NCBI RefSeq assembly: GCF_014642675.1 | Contig: NZ_BMIS01000006.1 | Location: 124,001-188,000 of the forward strand | Direction: 5' to 3' | Source: Nesterenkonia cremea | GTDB lineage: Bacteria > Actinomycetota > Actinomycetes > Actinomycetales > Micrococcaceae | Length of the DNA: 64,000 bases | In this document: in pieces, positions 45,211 to 54,460 of the stretch | How the letters are laid out: each line of letters begins with the position of its first letter | How positions within the stretch are numbered: position 1 is the stretch's first letter | Translations under genes and position numbers: made by a program | The notes under the pieces: model-generated | Databases searched by the model: none | What the model saw: only the letters and a program-made list of their open reading frames with translations | Told to the model about the DNA's origin: nothing

Positions 45211-46758
45211 ATGCGGAGAACGAATGACGTCGTTTCGAGGAGGGCCCTGCGCGGCCCCATCGCTCGGTGGGCAGCGCTGGGCCTGACCGCGCTGATCGCT
45301 CTCACAGCCTGTGGCGAGGCTGGAGCGGATGCGCAGGACAGCGGCGATGCCCAGGGGGACGCAGGCAGCCACGAGGCCCACGTGGATCGCAGCGCTGTCG
45401 GGGACATCACCGAGCACGGAGGGGCGCAGCGATTCGAAGGCGACCAGACCGACGCCATCCGTGAGGCCATCGAAGACAGCGACGCCAAGAACGTCATCCT
45501 GCTGGTCGGCGACGGCATGGCTGACTCTGAGATCACCATCGCGCGCAACTATGAGTATGGGGCCGGGGGCTCCCTGCCGGGGCTGGACCAGTTTCCTCTG
45601 ACCGGCCAGTACACCACCTACGCCGTGGATGAGGAGACCGGGGAGTCGGACTACGTGGTGGATTCCGCGGCCTCGGCCACGGCGTGGGGCTCGGGCACCA
45701 AGACGTACAACGGGGCGCTGGGCATCGACCATGAGTACAACCCGCAGACCACCATCCTGCAGCACGCCCAGGAGGCCGGGCTGAAGACCGGGAACGTCTC
45801 CACTGCGGAGATCCAGGATGCGACGCCGGCCGCGCTGGTGTCTCACATCGATCGCCGCGGGTGCTACGGCCCGGTGGAGGCATCCGAGGAATGCCCTGAC
45901 TTCGCCTTGGAGAACGGTGGCCCGGGGTCCATCACGGAGCAGTACCTGGACACGCGCCCCGATGTGGTCCTCGGTGGGGGCTCCGAGTCCTTCGCACAGG
46001 AGGCCACGGCCGGCGAGTGGGAGGGGATGACCCTTGAGGAGCAGGCCGATGAGCGCGGCTTCAACATGGTCTCCGACGCTGAGGAGCTGGCCGGTGTGGA
46101 GAACGCGGATCAGGATGAGCCGCTGCTGGGTCTGTTCTCCGAGGGCAATATGCCGGTCCGCTGGGAGGGGCCGCTGGCCACAGAGGGCGGCGCCGAGGAA
46201 GGTGCGCAGCAGTGCACCGAGAACGAGGAGCGCACCGACGATGTCCCGGATCTGGCGACCATGACGGATAAGGCCATCGATCTGCTGAACGATGATGACG
46301 GCTTCTTCCTGCAGGTGGAGGGTGCTTCCATCGACAAGGAGAACCACGCGGCGAACCCCTGCGGCCAGATCGGTGAGACCATCGACCTGGATGAGGCGGC
46401 TCAGGTCGCGCTGGACTTCGCCCAGGAGGACGAGGAGACCTTGGTCGTGGTCACCGCCGATCACGCCCACACCAGCCAGATCACCTCCACCGGTGAAGAC
46501 ACTCCGGGCCTGACCCGCACTCTCATCACTGAAGAGGGCTCTGAGATGACCATCGGGTACGGCACTGCTGAGGAGGACGAGTCGCAGATGCACACCGGTG
46601 CTCAGCTGCGCATCGCCGCTTTCGGCCCGGGAGGGGCCAATGTGGTGGGGCTCAGCGATCAGACTGACCTGTTCTTCACCATGATGGATGCCCTGGGTCT
46701 GGAGCCCAGCGCCGAGGACGCGAGCGATGACAGCGAGTCCGAGGCTGACCAGAGCTGA
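45211..46758 (+). CDS. phoA: Alkaline phosphatase lipoprotein
   Basis: This enzyme releases phosphate from monoesters outside the membrane. The product is 515 residues. A signal ends in the lipobox LIALTACG, followed by an acidic linker. The catalytic domain has [14 protein letters not shown] (metal Asp), [18 protein letters not shown] (the nucleophile Ser is in this loop), [21 protein letters not shown] and [17 protein letters not shown] precedes the ATG. It lies inside the tsaE-tsaB series, and the gaps on both sides (201 and 102 bases) suggest its own control. Confidence 0.94.
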   Translation: MRRTNDVVSRRALRGPIARWAALGLTALIALTACGEAGADAQDSGDAQGDAGSHEAHVDRSAVGDITEHGGAQRFEGDQTDAIREAIEDSDAKNVILLVGDGMADSEITIARNYEYGAGGSLPGLDQFPLTGQYTTYAVDEETGESDYVVDSAASATAWGSGTKTYNGALGIDHEYNPQTTILQHAQEAGLKTGNVSTAEIQDATPAALVSHIDRRGCYGPVEASEECPDFALENGGPGSITEQYLDTRPDVVLGGGSESFAQEATAGEWEGMTLEEQADERGFNMVSDAEELAGVENADQDEPLLGLFSEGNMPVRWEGPLATEGGAEEGAQQCTENEERTDDVPDLATMTDKAIDLLNDDDGFFLQVEGASIDKENHAANPCGQIGETIDLDEAAQVALDFAQEDEETLVVVTADHAHTSQITSTGEDTPGLTRTLITEEGSEMTIGYGTAEEDESQMHTGAQLRIAAFGPGGANVVGLSDQTDLFFTMMDALGLEPSAEDASDDSESEADQS

Positions 46759-46860
46759 TCCGCCGGTCCGCGGCATCGCGGGAAGGATCCGATCCTCCTG
46801 GGGTCCTGCTCTGCGCCGCTGGCTGACTCGCAGGAAGCGCCTCACCGATACGATGGTGGG

Positions 46861-47532
46861 GTGCTTCTTGCTATCGATTCCTCCGCAGGGGCCTCTGTCG
46901 CGGTGATCCGCGACGGTGAGATCCTCGCGCACCGACAGGTCGAGTCCACTACGGCCCACACCGAGGTCCTGGCCGTCTCAGTCCGTGATGTCCTCGCGGA
47001 GATCGGGGTGGATCCTGCCTCCGCAGGGGGGCAGCTGGAGGCCGTCGTCGTCGGTGTCGGACCGGGTCCGTTCACCGGCCTGCGTGTGGGGCTGGCAGCG
47101 GCCCACGGCCTGGCCGGGGCCTGGAGCCTTCCCCTGCGCGGGATCTGCAGTCTGGACTCGCTGGGCCTGCGTGCGGTTCGCAGCGGTGTCCGCGGAGAGT
47201 TCCTGGCGGTCAGCGACGCCCGGCGTCGGGAGGTCTACTGGGCTCGCTACGCCGCAGGATCGGGAGAGCCCGTCCTGGTGGAGGGCCCTCATGTCTCTGC
47301 AGCCGCGGATGCGCCTGCGTGTGCGGCCGTCGGAGCCGGCGTCGGCCTCTATCCGGAGCAGCTGCGGCTGCCGCACGGCCTGCACGAGGAGGCCGCTCAC
47401 TGGCTCCCTGATGCCGCAGAGATCGCGCTGCTGGCCGAAAGGCCGGGTGCGCCGTACCGCGAGCCGCTGCCGCTCTACCTGCGCGAATCCGACGCGAAGG
47501 TGCCACAGCAGATGAAGAAGGCCGGCGCATGA
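46861..47532 (+). CDS. tsaB: tRNA t6A modification protein TsaB
   Basis: TsaB is the structural partner of TsaD in t6A synthesis and belongs to the ASKHA fold. The 223-residue protein begins MLLAIDSSAGASVAVIRDGE and has VVVGVGPGPFTGLRVGLAAAHGLAGA. The start is GTG. TACGAT (46849-46854) ends six bases before it with no Shine-Dalgarno, so this is a probable leaderless mRNA that also covers rimI and tsaD (both overlap by four bases). Confidence 0.94.
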   Translation: MLLAIDSSAGASVAVIRDGEILAHRQVESTTAHTEVLAVSVRDVLAEIGVDPASAGGQLEAVVVGVGPGPFTGLRVGLAAAHGLAGAWSLPLRGICSLDSLGLRAVRSGVRGEFLAVSDARRREVYWARYAAGSGEPVLVEGPHVSAAADAPACAAVGAGVGLYPEQLRLPHGLHEEAAHWLPDAAEIALLAERPGAPYREPLPLYLRESDAKVPQQMKKAGA

Positions 47533-48131
47533 GCCAGGATGCCTCCTCCCTGCCGGAGGGCGCAGCTCTTCCGGACGGTGCGGCGCTGCGCTCCATGAGT
47601 GCCGCCGACATCGCCCCCGTGTCGGAACTGGAGAACCGACTCTTCCCGCACGACGCATGGCCGGAGAGCTTCTTCTATGACGAGCTCTCCCACGCAGAAC
47701 CCTCCGCCGCCCCGGAGCGGGCCACCCGGCAGTACTGGGTGATCGAGGAGAGTACGTCTGAGGGTGTCCGGATCATCGGCTACGCCGGCATGATGTGCGT
47801 GCTGCCGATCGCCGACGTCCAGACGATCGCCGTGGCCCCGGAGGCCCAGGGCCGCGGGCTCGGCACAGTGTTGCTGCGGACCATCATCGAGGCGGCCGTC
47901 AGTCGGCGGGCCGAGCAGGTGCTCCTCGAGGTCCGCGCGGACAATCCCGGCGCCCAGGCGCTCTACCGCCGCGAAGGCTTCGAACACATCCACACGCGTC
48001 CGCAGTACTACCCCGACGGTGAGGACGCCCTGATCATGCAGAAGGCGCTGAAGGATCTGAACGCCCCGTCCACGGCGGCCACCTTCGGCAAGGCCTCCGA
48101 GGACAGCTCCAGCGCAGGAGGGACACGATGA
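47529..48131 (+). CDS. rimI: Ribosomal-protein-alanine N-acetyltransferase RimI-like
   Basis: A GNAT acetyltransferase of 200 residues. It shows [20 protein letters not shown], the acetyl-CoA loop [20 protein letters not shown], and [28 protein letters not shown]. Genes in this position between tsaB and tsaD acetylate S18 or other N-termini in family members. Both ends extend beyond the usual 150 residues with low-complexity sequence. Confidence 0.9.
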   Translation: MSQDASSLPEGAALPDGAALRSMSAADIAPVSELENRLFPHDAWPESFFYDELSHAEPSAAPERATRQYWVIEESTSEGVRIIGYAGMMCVLPIADVQTIAVAPEAQGRGLGTVLLRTIIEAAVSRRAEQVLLEVRADNPGAQALYRREGFEHIHTRPQYYPDGEDALIMQKALKDLNAPSTAATFGKASEDSSSAGGTR

Positions 48132-49228
48132 CATCCACGCAGAGCCCTGAGGGCAGGGAGCCCCTGGTCCTCGGCATCGAAACCTCCTGCGACGAGACCG
48201 GCGTGGGGATCGTCCGCGGCACCCAGCTGCTGGCCAACACGGTCTCCTCCTCCATGGAGGAGCATGTGCGCTTCGGCGGTGTCATCCCGGAGATCGCAGC
48301 CCGCGCGCATCTGGAGGCCTTCGTGCCCACGCTGCGCCGCGCCCTGGACACCGCTGGGGTGGAGCTCGAGGACGTGGACGCCATCGCCGTGACCGCAGGT
48401 CCCGGCCTGGCCGGTGCGCTCATGGTGGGGCTCTCCTCCGCAAAGGGGCTGGCCCTGGCCTCCGGCAAGCCGCTCTACGGGGTCAACCACCTGGTGGCCC
48501 ATGTGGGAGTGGGGCTTCTGGACGATCAGGACGGCGCGGTCCAGGAGCTGCCCCCCAATACCGGTGCGCTGCTGGTCTCCGGTGGGCATACCGAGATTCT
48601 GCGCGTGGGATCCCTGACCCATGACGTGGAGCTGTTGGGCTCCACCATCGACGACGCGGCCGGTGAGGCCTACGACAAGACGGCCCGTCTGCTCGGGCTG
48701 GGCTACCCCGGCGGCCCGGCCATCGACAAGACCGCCGCCGACGGCGACGCCAAAGCGTTCACCTTCCCGCGCGGACTGACCATGCCCAAGTTCGTGGGAA
48801 CAGCGGAGGACCCCGGCAAGCACCGGCACAACTGGTCCTTCTCCGGACTGAAGACCGCCGTGGCACGGGCCATCGAGCAGTTCGAGAAGGCCGGGAAGCC
48901 GGTGCCCACCGCCGATATCGCCGCCAGCTTCCAGGAGGCCGTGGTGGATGTGCTGACCTCCAAGGCGGTCCGTGCGGCTCAGGAGCACGGCATCACCACG
49001 CTGCTGCTGGGCGGGGGAGTGGCCGCCAACCGCCGGCTGCGCGAACTGCTCGCCGAGCGCTGCGCCGCGGCCGGCATCGAGCTGCGCGTGCCGCCGATCC
49101 CGCTGTGCACCGACAACGGGGCCATGGTGGCTGCACTGGGCGCTCAGCTGGTGGCGGACGAAGTCGGGCCCTCCGCGCTGGACATCTCGGCCGACCCGGG
49201 GCAGCCGGTGCAGCGCATCAGCGTCTGA
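48128..49228 (+). CDS. tsaD: tRNA N6-threonylcarbamoyladenosine transferase TsaD
   Basis: TsaD transfers threonylcarbamoyl to A37 of tRNA. The product is 366 residues. [15 protein letters not shown], the metal His motif in [60 protein letters not shown] and [14 protein letters not shown] are all present. It overlaps rimI by four bases and ends the tsaB-rimI-tsaD operon. Confidence 0.97.
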   Translation: MTSTQSPEGREPLVLGIETSCDETGVGIVRGTQLLANTVSSSMEEHVRFGGVIPEIAARAHLEAFVPTLRRALDTAGVELEDVDAIAVTAGPGLAGALMVGLSSAKGLALASGKPLYGVNHLVAHVGVGLLDDQDGAVQELPPNTGALLVSGGHTEILRVGSLTHDVELLGSTIDDAAGEAYDKTARLLGLGYPGGPAIDKTAADGDAKAFTFPRGLTMPKFVGTAEDPGKHRHNWSFSGLKTAVARAIEQFEKAGKPVPTADIAASFQEAVVDVLTSKAVRAAQEHGITTLLLGGGVAANRRLRELLAERCAAAGIELRVPPIPLCTDNGAMVAALGAQLVADEVGPSALDISADPGQPVQRISV

Positions 49229-49253
49229 CCCCTCACCTCATGGGGAAGTACGC

Positions 49254-50417
49254 CTAGAGGGTGCCGGGGCCGTTGATGGACATCCGGGTCCGGGCGGCGG
49301 AGTCGAGGACCACTTGGCGCAGGTCGCCGTCGTGGTTCTCCGCGACTTTGAGCTGGCGCTGGTAGCCGGCGCCGTCGTCCATCATCCGCTCCACCAGGCG
49401 CAGCTCCTTCTCGCAGCCGAGCTGCTTGGCCACAGGCTCCAGGCGCTCCAGCTCCTTGGCCAGGTGGTCGGTGACCAGCTCCTCATCACCGTTCTCGTTG
49501 AGGATGATGATGGCCTCCAGCCCGTAGCGTGCCGCGCGCCACTTGTTCTCCTTCACGTACCAGGGCGGCATGGAGGTCACCGAGCCGCCGTCCTCCAGAG
49601 TCTGCACGGTGTCATGGACGATGCACTGAGTCAGTGCTGTCAGTGCGCTGATCTCCTCCAGTGTGGCCACGCCGTCGCAGATGCGCATCTCCACAGTTCC
49701 CAGGCGTGGAACGGCCCTGACGTCCCAGCGGACCTCGCTGACATCGTCGATGACCCCGGTATGGGTCAGATCCGCCACGGCCCGCTCATAGCCGGACCAT
49801 TCCTCGAACTGATACGACTGCCCGGCGGTGGGCAGCTGCTGGAACATCAGCGAACGGTTGGAGGCGTAGCCGGTCCGTTCCCCGGACCAGAAGGGGGAGG
49901 AGGCCGAGAGTGCCTGGAAGTGGGCGTTGTAGTTGCACAGCGCGTTCACCGCGGGCATCGCCTGGCGCACATCATCCAGGCCCACATGCACGTGGACCCC
50001 GTAGATGACCATCTGCCGGCCCCACCACTGGGTGCGGCGGATCAGCTCGTTATAGCGCTCCTTATCGGTGACCGGCTGCTTGGCCGGCGGGGCGAAGGGG
50101 TGGGAGCCCTGGCAGTAGAGGTCCACATCCAAAGGCTCGCAGTGGCGCATCACATTGCGTGCCGTCTCGCGCAGCTGCTCCACGCCCTCTTCGACGTCGT
50201 TGCACACATCGGTGATCAGCTCGATGGTGTTCAGCAGCAGCTCCTGCTTCACATACGGGTGCTCCTCATCGGAGGCCAGCTCGGGCAGGTCGCCGTGGGT
50301 GGCCTCCAGGATCCGCTCGGCCACGCTGCGCAGGTCACCGGTCTGTCGGTCCACCAGCGCCAGTTCCCACTCGATGCCGAGAGTCGATCGGTCAGACTTC
50401 GCGAAGGGCAGTTCCAA
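49254..50417 (-). CDS. YbdK-type carboxylate-amine ligase (GCS2 family)
   Basis: A glutamate-cysteine-ligase-2 family protein. Members form gamma-glutamyl bonds, but the substrate of this group is unsettled. FAKSDRSTLGIEWELALVD, EEHPYVKQELLLNTIELITDVC, HVHVGLDDVRQAMP and GTVEMRICDGVATLEE are conserved. I propose the TTG at 50417, which gives 387 residues, the family start LELPFAKS and AGAGGAA upstream. A longer frame to 50534 would overlap the divergent glycosidase gene's start. Confidence 0.85.
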   Translation of the reverse strand: MELPFAKSDRSTLGIEWELALVDRQTGDLRSVAERILEATHGDLPELASDEEHPYVKQELLLNTIELITDVCNDVEEGVEQLRETARNVMRHCEPLDVDLYCQGSHPFAPPAKQPVTDKERYNELIRRTQWWGRQMVIYGVHVHVGLDDVRQAMPAVNALCNYNAHFQALSASSPFWSGERTGYASNRSLMFQQLPTAGQSYQFEEWSGYERAVADLTHTGVIDDVSEVRWDVRAVPRLGTVEMRICDGVATLEEISALTALTQCIVHDTVQTLEDGGSVTSMPPWYVKENKWRAARYGLEAIIILNENGDEELVTDHLAKELERLEPVAKQLGCEKELRLVERMMDDGAGYQRQLKVAENHDGDLRQVVLDSAARTRMSINGPGTL

Positions 50418-50526
50418 TGTGGGTTCCTCTGGTCCGCGGACGGTGCAACAGGTCAAGCGTATCCCCATATCCCCGGGCTTTCGGGCACGGACTACCCGCT
50501 GGACGATGGCCGTTATCCTGGTGCCC

Positions 50527-52353
50527 ATGCTCACCCGTCACAGAGGCTCAACCCTGTCCGCAGCAGCGCTGCTGTCCGCCCTCATGCTGGCCGCCTGTGG
50601 AGGCGGCACGGCGGGGGACGGCGACGCCGACGGCTCGGGCGATCAGCCCGAGGGCGAGCAGGACCAGCATCAGGAGCAGATCGAAGAGGCCGAGGCCGCC
50701 CGGGACGCCGCATTGGCCGGTCCCGCTGAGGCTCATCAGGAGGAGGCCGCCCAGCTGGTCTCCGAGCTGAGCCTGGAGGAGAAGGTCGGCCAGGTCCTGG
50801 TGGGCGAATACTCCTCGGCCGACGCCTCCGGCATGGCCTCCCTGGTGGAGGAGCTCCACCTGGCCGGGGCCATCGTCATGGGCGACAACGTCCCCGCCGC
50901 AGGTGAGGGCGCCGAGCAGTCCGGCGCCGACCTCACCGAGCTGGAGACCCAGATCTCCTCCATCCAGTCCGCCGCTGAGGAGCGTGGATACCCCGCGATG
51001 ATCTCCGTGGACCAGGAGGGCGGCTTGGTCACCCGAGTGGGTGAACCCCTGACCGAATGGCCCACCCCCATGGCCTTCGGCGCGGCGCATGAGAACCTCG
51101 AGGGCACTGGGCTGACCTGGCAGGGTCACCTCTTCATGGGCGAGGAGCTCGCTGAGCTCGGCTTCACCGCCTCCTTCGCCCCCAACGGTGACGTGACCGT
51201 GGGCGCGGCCGATCCGACCATGGGCTCGCGCGCCTTCAGCTCGGATCCGGAGGTCGTGGCCGAGCTGTCCCTGACCGGCATCCGCGGCTTGGCCGAGGGC
51301 GGCCTGATGGGCTCGGTGAAGCATTTCCCCGGCCACGGCTCGGTCACCGATGACTCCCACTACACCCTGCCCACCCAGGACGCCTCCCTGGAGGAGCTGC
51401 GCGAGCAGGATTGGGTGCCCTTCGCCGAGAGCATCGAAGCCGGGGTCCCGATGATCATGATGGGTCATATCGACGTCCCCGCCCTGGATGAGGGCGTTCC
51501 CTCCTCGCTCTCCAGCGCCGCCTATGACGAGCTGCGCGAGATGGGCCACGACGGCGTCGTGGTCACCGATGCGCTGAACATGGGCGCCATCGCCGACGGC
51601 TACGGTCCGGACCAGGCGCCGGTCATGGCGCTGGAGTCCGGTGCCGACCTGCTGCTGATGCCCGCCGACGTCCGCGGCGCCCACGAGGCCATCGTCAGCG
51701 CGGTGGAGTCCGAGGAGCTCAGCCAGGAACGCCTGGATGAGGCCGCCGAGCGCGTGGTGGCCATGTTGCTCTGGCAGCAGGACCTGGAGGCCGGAGAGCT
51801 CGACGCCGGCCCCGGTGTGCAGATGCCCGAGATGCTCCGCGACCATTACCTCGGCCTGGGCGAGGAGGGGCTCACCGACGACGCCGAATGGTTGGACGAC
51901 GGTGCCATCGACGGCGAGCCCGGATCCGCCGACTGGGTGGAGCACAACGCGGAGAATGTGGCCGAGCAGCTGGCCGCCGCCTCGGTGACAGTGGTGGCCG
52001 GAGAATGTGGCACGGACCAGCTCGAGGGCGGCCTGCAGATCAGCGGCGGCACTGAGCAGGACCAGGCGCGCCTGGCCGCGGCGGCCGAGCGGGCCGGCGT
52101 CGAGGTCACCGACGCCGGCGGCGCCCAGGTCACTCTGCTGGGCGGCGATCAGCCCGCGGCCGGTGGCGATGTGGCCGTGGCCCTGGACCGTCCGGAGGGC
52201 CTGGACGGCTCCGATGCTCCCACGCAGATCGCGCTCTACGGCCGCACGGCTGAGTCCTTCGATGCGCTGATAGCCGTGCTCCAGGGCGGCGAAGCTCCGG
52301 GCAGCCTGCCGGTCCCGGTGGGCGATCTCGAGCCCGGGCACTCGGCCTGCTGA
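50527..52353 (+). CDS. Glycoside hydrolase family 3 lipoprotein (beta-N-acetylhexosaminidase, NagZ-like)
   Basis: The product is 608 residues. A lipoprotein signal (LSALMLAACGGG) and an acidic linker precede a family 3 domain: LSLEEKVGQVLVGEY, ISVDQEGGLVTRVGEPLTEWPTPMAFGA, SVKHFPGHGSVTDDSHY (catalytic His/Asp loop) and VVVTDALNMGAI (nucleophile Asp). A second domain follows after about residue 410. It would act on muropeptides or other N-acetylglucosaminides at the cell surface. TATCCT (50514-50519) ends seven bases before the ATG, suggesting a leaderless mRNA. Confidence 0.9.
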   Translation: MLTRHRGSTLSAAALLSALMLAACGGGTAGDGDADGSGDQPEGEQDQHQEQIEEAEAARDAALAGPAEAHQEEAAQLVSELSLEEKVGQVLVGEYSSADASGMASLVEELHLAGAIVMGDNVPAAGEGAEQSGADLTELETQISSIQSAAEERGYPAMISVDQEGGLVTRVGEPLTEWPTPMAFGAAHENLEGTGLTWQGHLFMGEELAELGFTASFAPNGDVTVGAADPTMGSRAFSSDPEVVAELSLTGIRGLAEGGLMGSVKHFPGHGSVTDDSHYTLPTQDASLEELREQDWVPFAESIEAGVPMIMMGHIDVPALDEGVPSSLSSAAYDELREMGHDGVVVTDALNMGAIADGYGPDQAPVMALESGADLLLMPADVRGAHEAIVSAVESEELSQERLDEAAERVVAMLLWQQDLEAGELDAGPGVQMPEMLRDHYLGLGEEGLTDDAEWLDDGAIDGEPGSADWVEHNAENVAEQLAAASVTVVAGECGTDQLEGGLQISGGTEQDQARLAAAAERAGVEVTDAGGAQVTLLGGDQPAAGGDVAVALDRPEGLDGSDAPTQIALYGRTAESFDALIAVLQGGEAPGSLPVPVGDLEPGHSAC

Positions 52354-52368
52354 GCGTTGGGGGCGCTG

Positions 52369-52722
52369 ATGACTGAAGGCATGGAAGCTGTGACGGCTCG
52401 GCTGCAGGCCGGGCTGGTCGCCTCGCAGAAGATCTCCGACCTGATCTCCGAGTTCTCCCTCGGCGAGTATGAGCTGGCTTCCTGGGAGACGAAGAACACG
52501 GTGGAGGAGGAGTATCAGGCGCTGGCGGGATCCATGCAGGAGCTGCGCGAACTCGACCCCGACTTCGCCGAACGGATCCCGGGACTGGCCGAGGCGGTCG
52601 GCGTCGGGCGCCATATCTCCGGAGCGGAGCTGGAGGCCGAGGATGAGATCCTCTGGCGCAGCGCGGCCGAGGAGCTTCCCCAGCTGCAGCAGGCGCTGCT
52701 GCAGCTGCTGATGCACAGCTGA
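52369..52722 (+). CDS. Small helical protein of unknown function
   Basis: The product is 117 residues, predicted by eye to be mostly helical and acidic (TEGMEAVTARLQAGLVASQK, ELDPDFAERIPGLAEAVGVG), ending in Leu/Gln-rich PQLQQALLQLLMHS. No domain was recognised and no signal peptide is seen. It starts 16 bases after the glycosidase gene and is probably co-transcribed with it. An upstream TTG at 52357 or a later ATG at 52381 are possible starts. Confidence 0.7.
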   Translation: MTEGMEAVTARLQAGLVASQKISDLISEFSLGEYELASWETKNTVEEEYQALAGSMQELRELDPDFAERIPGLAEAVGVGRHISGAELEAEDEILWRSAAEELPQLQQALLQLLMHS

Positions 52723-52729
52723 GCGCGGT

Positions 52730-52773
52730 GCTGGGCCGGGCTTGCTCGTAGCGGGTGCAGGCTTGAGCCCAGC
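52730..52773 (+). terminator. Weak hairpin between convergent genes
   Basis: GCTGGGC (52730-52736) pairs with GCCCAGC (52767-52773) across a long loop, in the 59-base gap between two convergent genes. Confidence 0.3.
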
Positions 52774-52781
52774 TCAGCTGC

Positions 52782-54161
52782 TCACAGCGGCTGGACGAGT
52801 GCGGCGATTCGCTCCTGTCCGATCCGCACCAGCACCAGCGTGCGGTGGACCTTGGGGCCTTTGCCCTTCTTGCCGGGCTTCTTCCCGCCGAGGATCTGCT
52901 GTCGCAGCTGTTCGGGCACGATGTCTACGCCGCGCTTCTTGATCTCCACGCTGGTCACGCCCTCCTCCTGGGCCCAGCGCTTGAGCGTCTTCACGTTGAA
53001 GTCCATGACCTGCTCCACGCGGTAGCCGCGGGCCAGCGGGGCGAGCTCACCGGCGTAGGGCTCAGCTGCCGCGAAATAGGCGATGTGCTCATCCAGCAGC
53101 TCGCCGCCGAAGGCCGCCGCGCAGTCCTGGACCAGGCCGGCGCGGATCACGGCGCCGTCGGGCTCATAGAGTACTTCGCCGGGCGTCGGCAGGCGCGCGG
53201 CGGAGGTCACGCCGTCGGTCTCAGGGTCTGGGCCGGCGTCGGGGACTCGGGCTGTCCCGGCAGCGGTGTGCCAGCCGGAGGCAGAGGTCAGCTCCACTGC
53301 TCGCCGACCCTCCTCGTCGCTGTGCAGGACGGTGGCGGCGCGGGCGATGATCGAAGGTTCGCCGTCGTCGTCTTCACCGCTGAGCTGCCGGGCGAGCGCG
53401 TTGAACCAGAGCACCACTTCGACCACATCGCCGTCGTCGCTGACCCATTCGGCCTCGCAGCCCTCCGGGATCAGCTCATGCGGGATGCCCGGGCCCAGCT
53501 TCACGCCCATGGGGATGCCGGTCTGGGCAAGTGCGGTCACAAAGCTCAGCGGCGGGGAGAAGGCCTCCGGCTCCCACACCCGCGACGCCGCACCGCTGCC
53601 CGAATGCCCGCGCCCGGCATCGCGCCGCGCCGGGTCCAGCCACAGGCCCCAGCCCTCCGGCAGCGGGCCGTGCTGCTCCACGAACTCCTCGGCGGTGGTG
53701 TGCAGGACATCGGCCTCGGGGAAGGCCAGCAGGTTCATAGTGGCGGCGGCCGCAGTGGTCTCATCGGCCTCCACGGCGACCACCTTCAGCCCCAAGGAGG
53801 CCAGGGCCATCGTGTCGCCGCCCAGGCCGCAGCCCAGATCCGCGGCGTGGCTCAGTTCGGCCTCGCGGAACCGCTGGGCGTGGCGGGCGGCCACGGGGAG
53901 GCGGGTGGCCTGCTGCAGGCCGTCGCGGGTGAAGAGCATCTTCCCCGCGAAGTCGCCGAATTTGGCCGCGGCCTCGGCCCGCAGGGAGGACTGCGTCAGC
54001 GCGGCGGCCACCAGCTCGGGGGAGTGCCCCTGCTTCCGCAGCTTCTGGTTCAGGGCCATGGAACCGGCCTCGGCGTAGGGCGGCAGGGAGTTGAGCAGCT
54101 CCCATCCCTCCGGAGAGAGCAGCGGCTCCAGCGGGGAGGGGGAGTGGTCGGCATCGTTCAC
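52782..54161 (-). CDS. Class I SAM-dependent methyltransferase with THUMP-like C-terminus
   Basis: This 459-residue protein has an N-terminal helical part (SLRAEAAAKFGDFAGKMLFTRDGLQQATR), a Rossmann methyltransferase core (AADLGCGLGGDTMALASLGLKVVAVE, LWLDPARRDAGRGH) and a C-terminal part resembling a THUMP-like domain (VEQVMDFNVKTLKRWAQEEG, VEIKKRGVDI, HRTLVLVRIGQE). An RNA substrate is likely but not known. TAGCGT (54173-54168) ends six bases before GTG 54161, suggesting a leaderless mRNA. Confidence 0.88.
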   Translation of the reverse strand: MNDADHSPSPLEPLLSPEGWELLNSLPPYAEAGSMALNQKLRKQGHSPELVAAALTQSSLRAEAAAKFGDFAGKMLFTRDGLQQATRLPVAARHAQRFREAELSHAADLGCGLGGDTMALASLGLKVVAVEADETTAAAATMNLLAFPEADVLHTTAEEFVEQHGPLPEGWGLWLDPARRDAGRGHSGSGAASRVWEPEAFSPPLSFVTALAQTGIPMGVKLGPGIPHELIPEGCEAEWVSDDGDVVEVVLWFNALARQLSGEDDDGEPSIIARAATVLHSDEEGRRAVELTSASGWHTAAGTARVPDAGPDPETDGVTSAARLPTPGEVLYEPDGAVIRAGLVQDCAAAFGGELLDEHIAYFAAAEPYAGELAPLARGYRVEQVMDFNVKTLKRWAQEEGVTSVEIKKRGVDIVPEQLRQQILGGKKPGKKGKGPKVHRTLVLVRIGQERIAALVQPL

Positions 54162-54194
54162 CCTCCCACGCTATCGCGCCGCCCCTCCCCGCCG

Positions 54195-54265
54195 GTTGTT
54201 TGGGCGAAGACTTGCCTCCTCAGGTTCCGAAACCCGCTGGGACGGCAAGTCTTCGCCCCAACAAC
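54195..54265 (+). repeat. 22-bp inverted repeat upstream of the siderophore operon
   Basis: Arms 54195-54216 and 54244-54265 match at 21 of 22 positions, with the exception allowing a G-U pair. The 27-base loop contains GGTT/AACC. It lies in a gap of 299 bases between divergent genes and overlaps no coding sequence. Confidence 0.8.
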
Positions 54266-54372
54266 GTCCGAAGCACCCCCGCGCCTCACACACCACCAAG
54301 CTGTTCACACTCTGAGACCGGTCTCCGCCGCGAGTTGCGGCCCATGAAATACATCTGTAGGTTCTTTTGTGC

Positions 54373-54391
54373 TTAGGACAGGCTAAGTAAC
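54373..54391 (+). promoter_or_regulatory. DtxR/IdeR-like iron box
   Basis: TTAGGACAGGCTAAGTAAC matches the 19-base DtxR consensus (TTAGGTTAGSCTAACCTAA) at 14 positions, including the TTAGG and AGGCTAA blocks. It lies about 70 bases before the siderophore-binding protein gene. Confidence 0.65.
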
Positions 54392-54460
54392 AGGTTGGCA
54401 CAATAGAGAACGCCGATCTTCGCTCAGCCGATCACTCACTCCCTTCGAGGAAGGTTCACC

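Noticed and set aside
50418..50534. Longer N-terminus for the YbdK-type ligase
   Set aside because: The added 39 residues are not family-like and would overlap the start of the divergent glycosidase gene and its TATCCT box.
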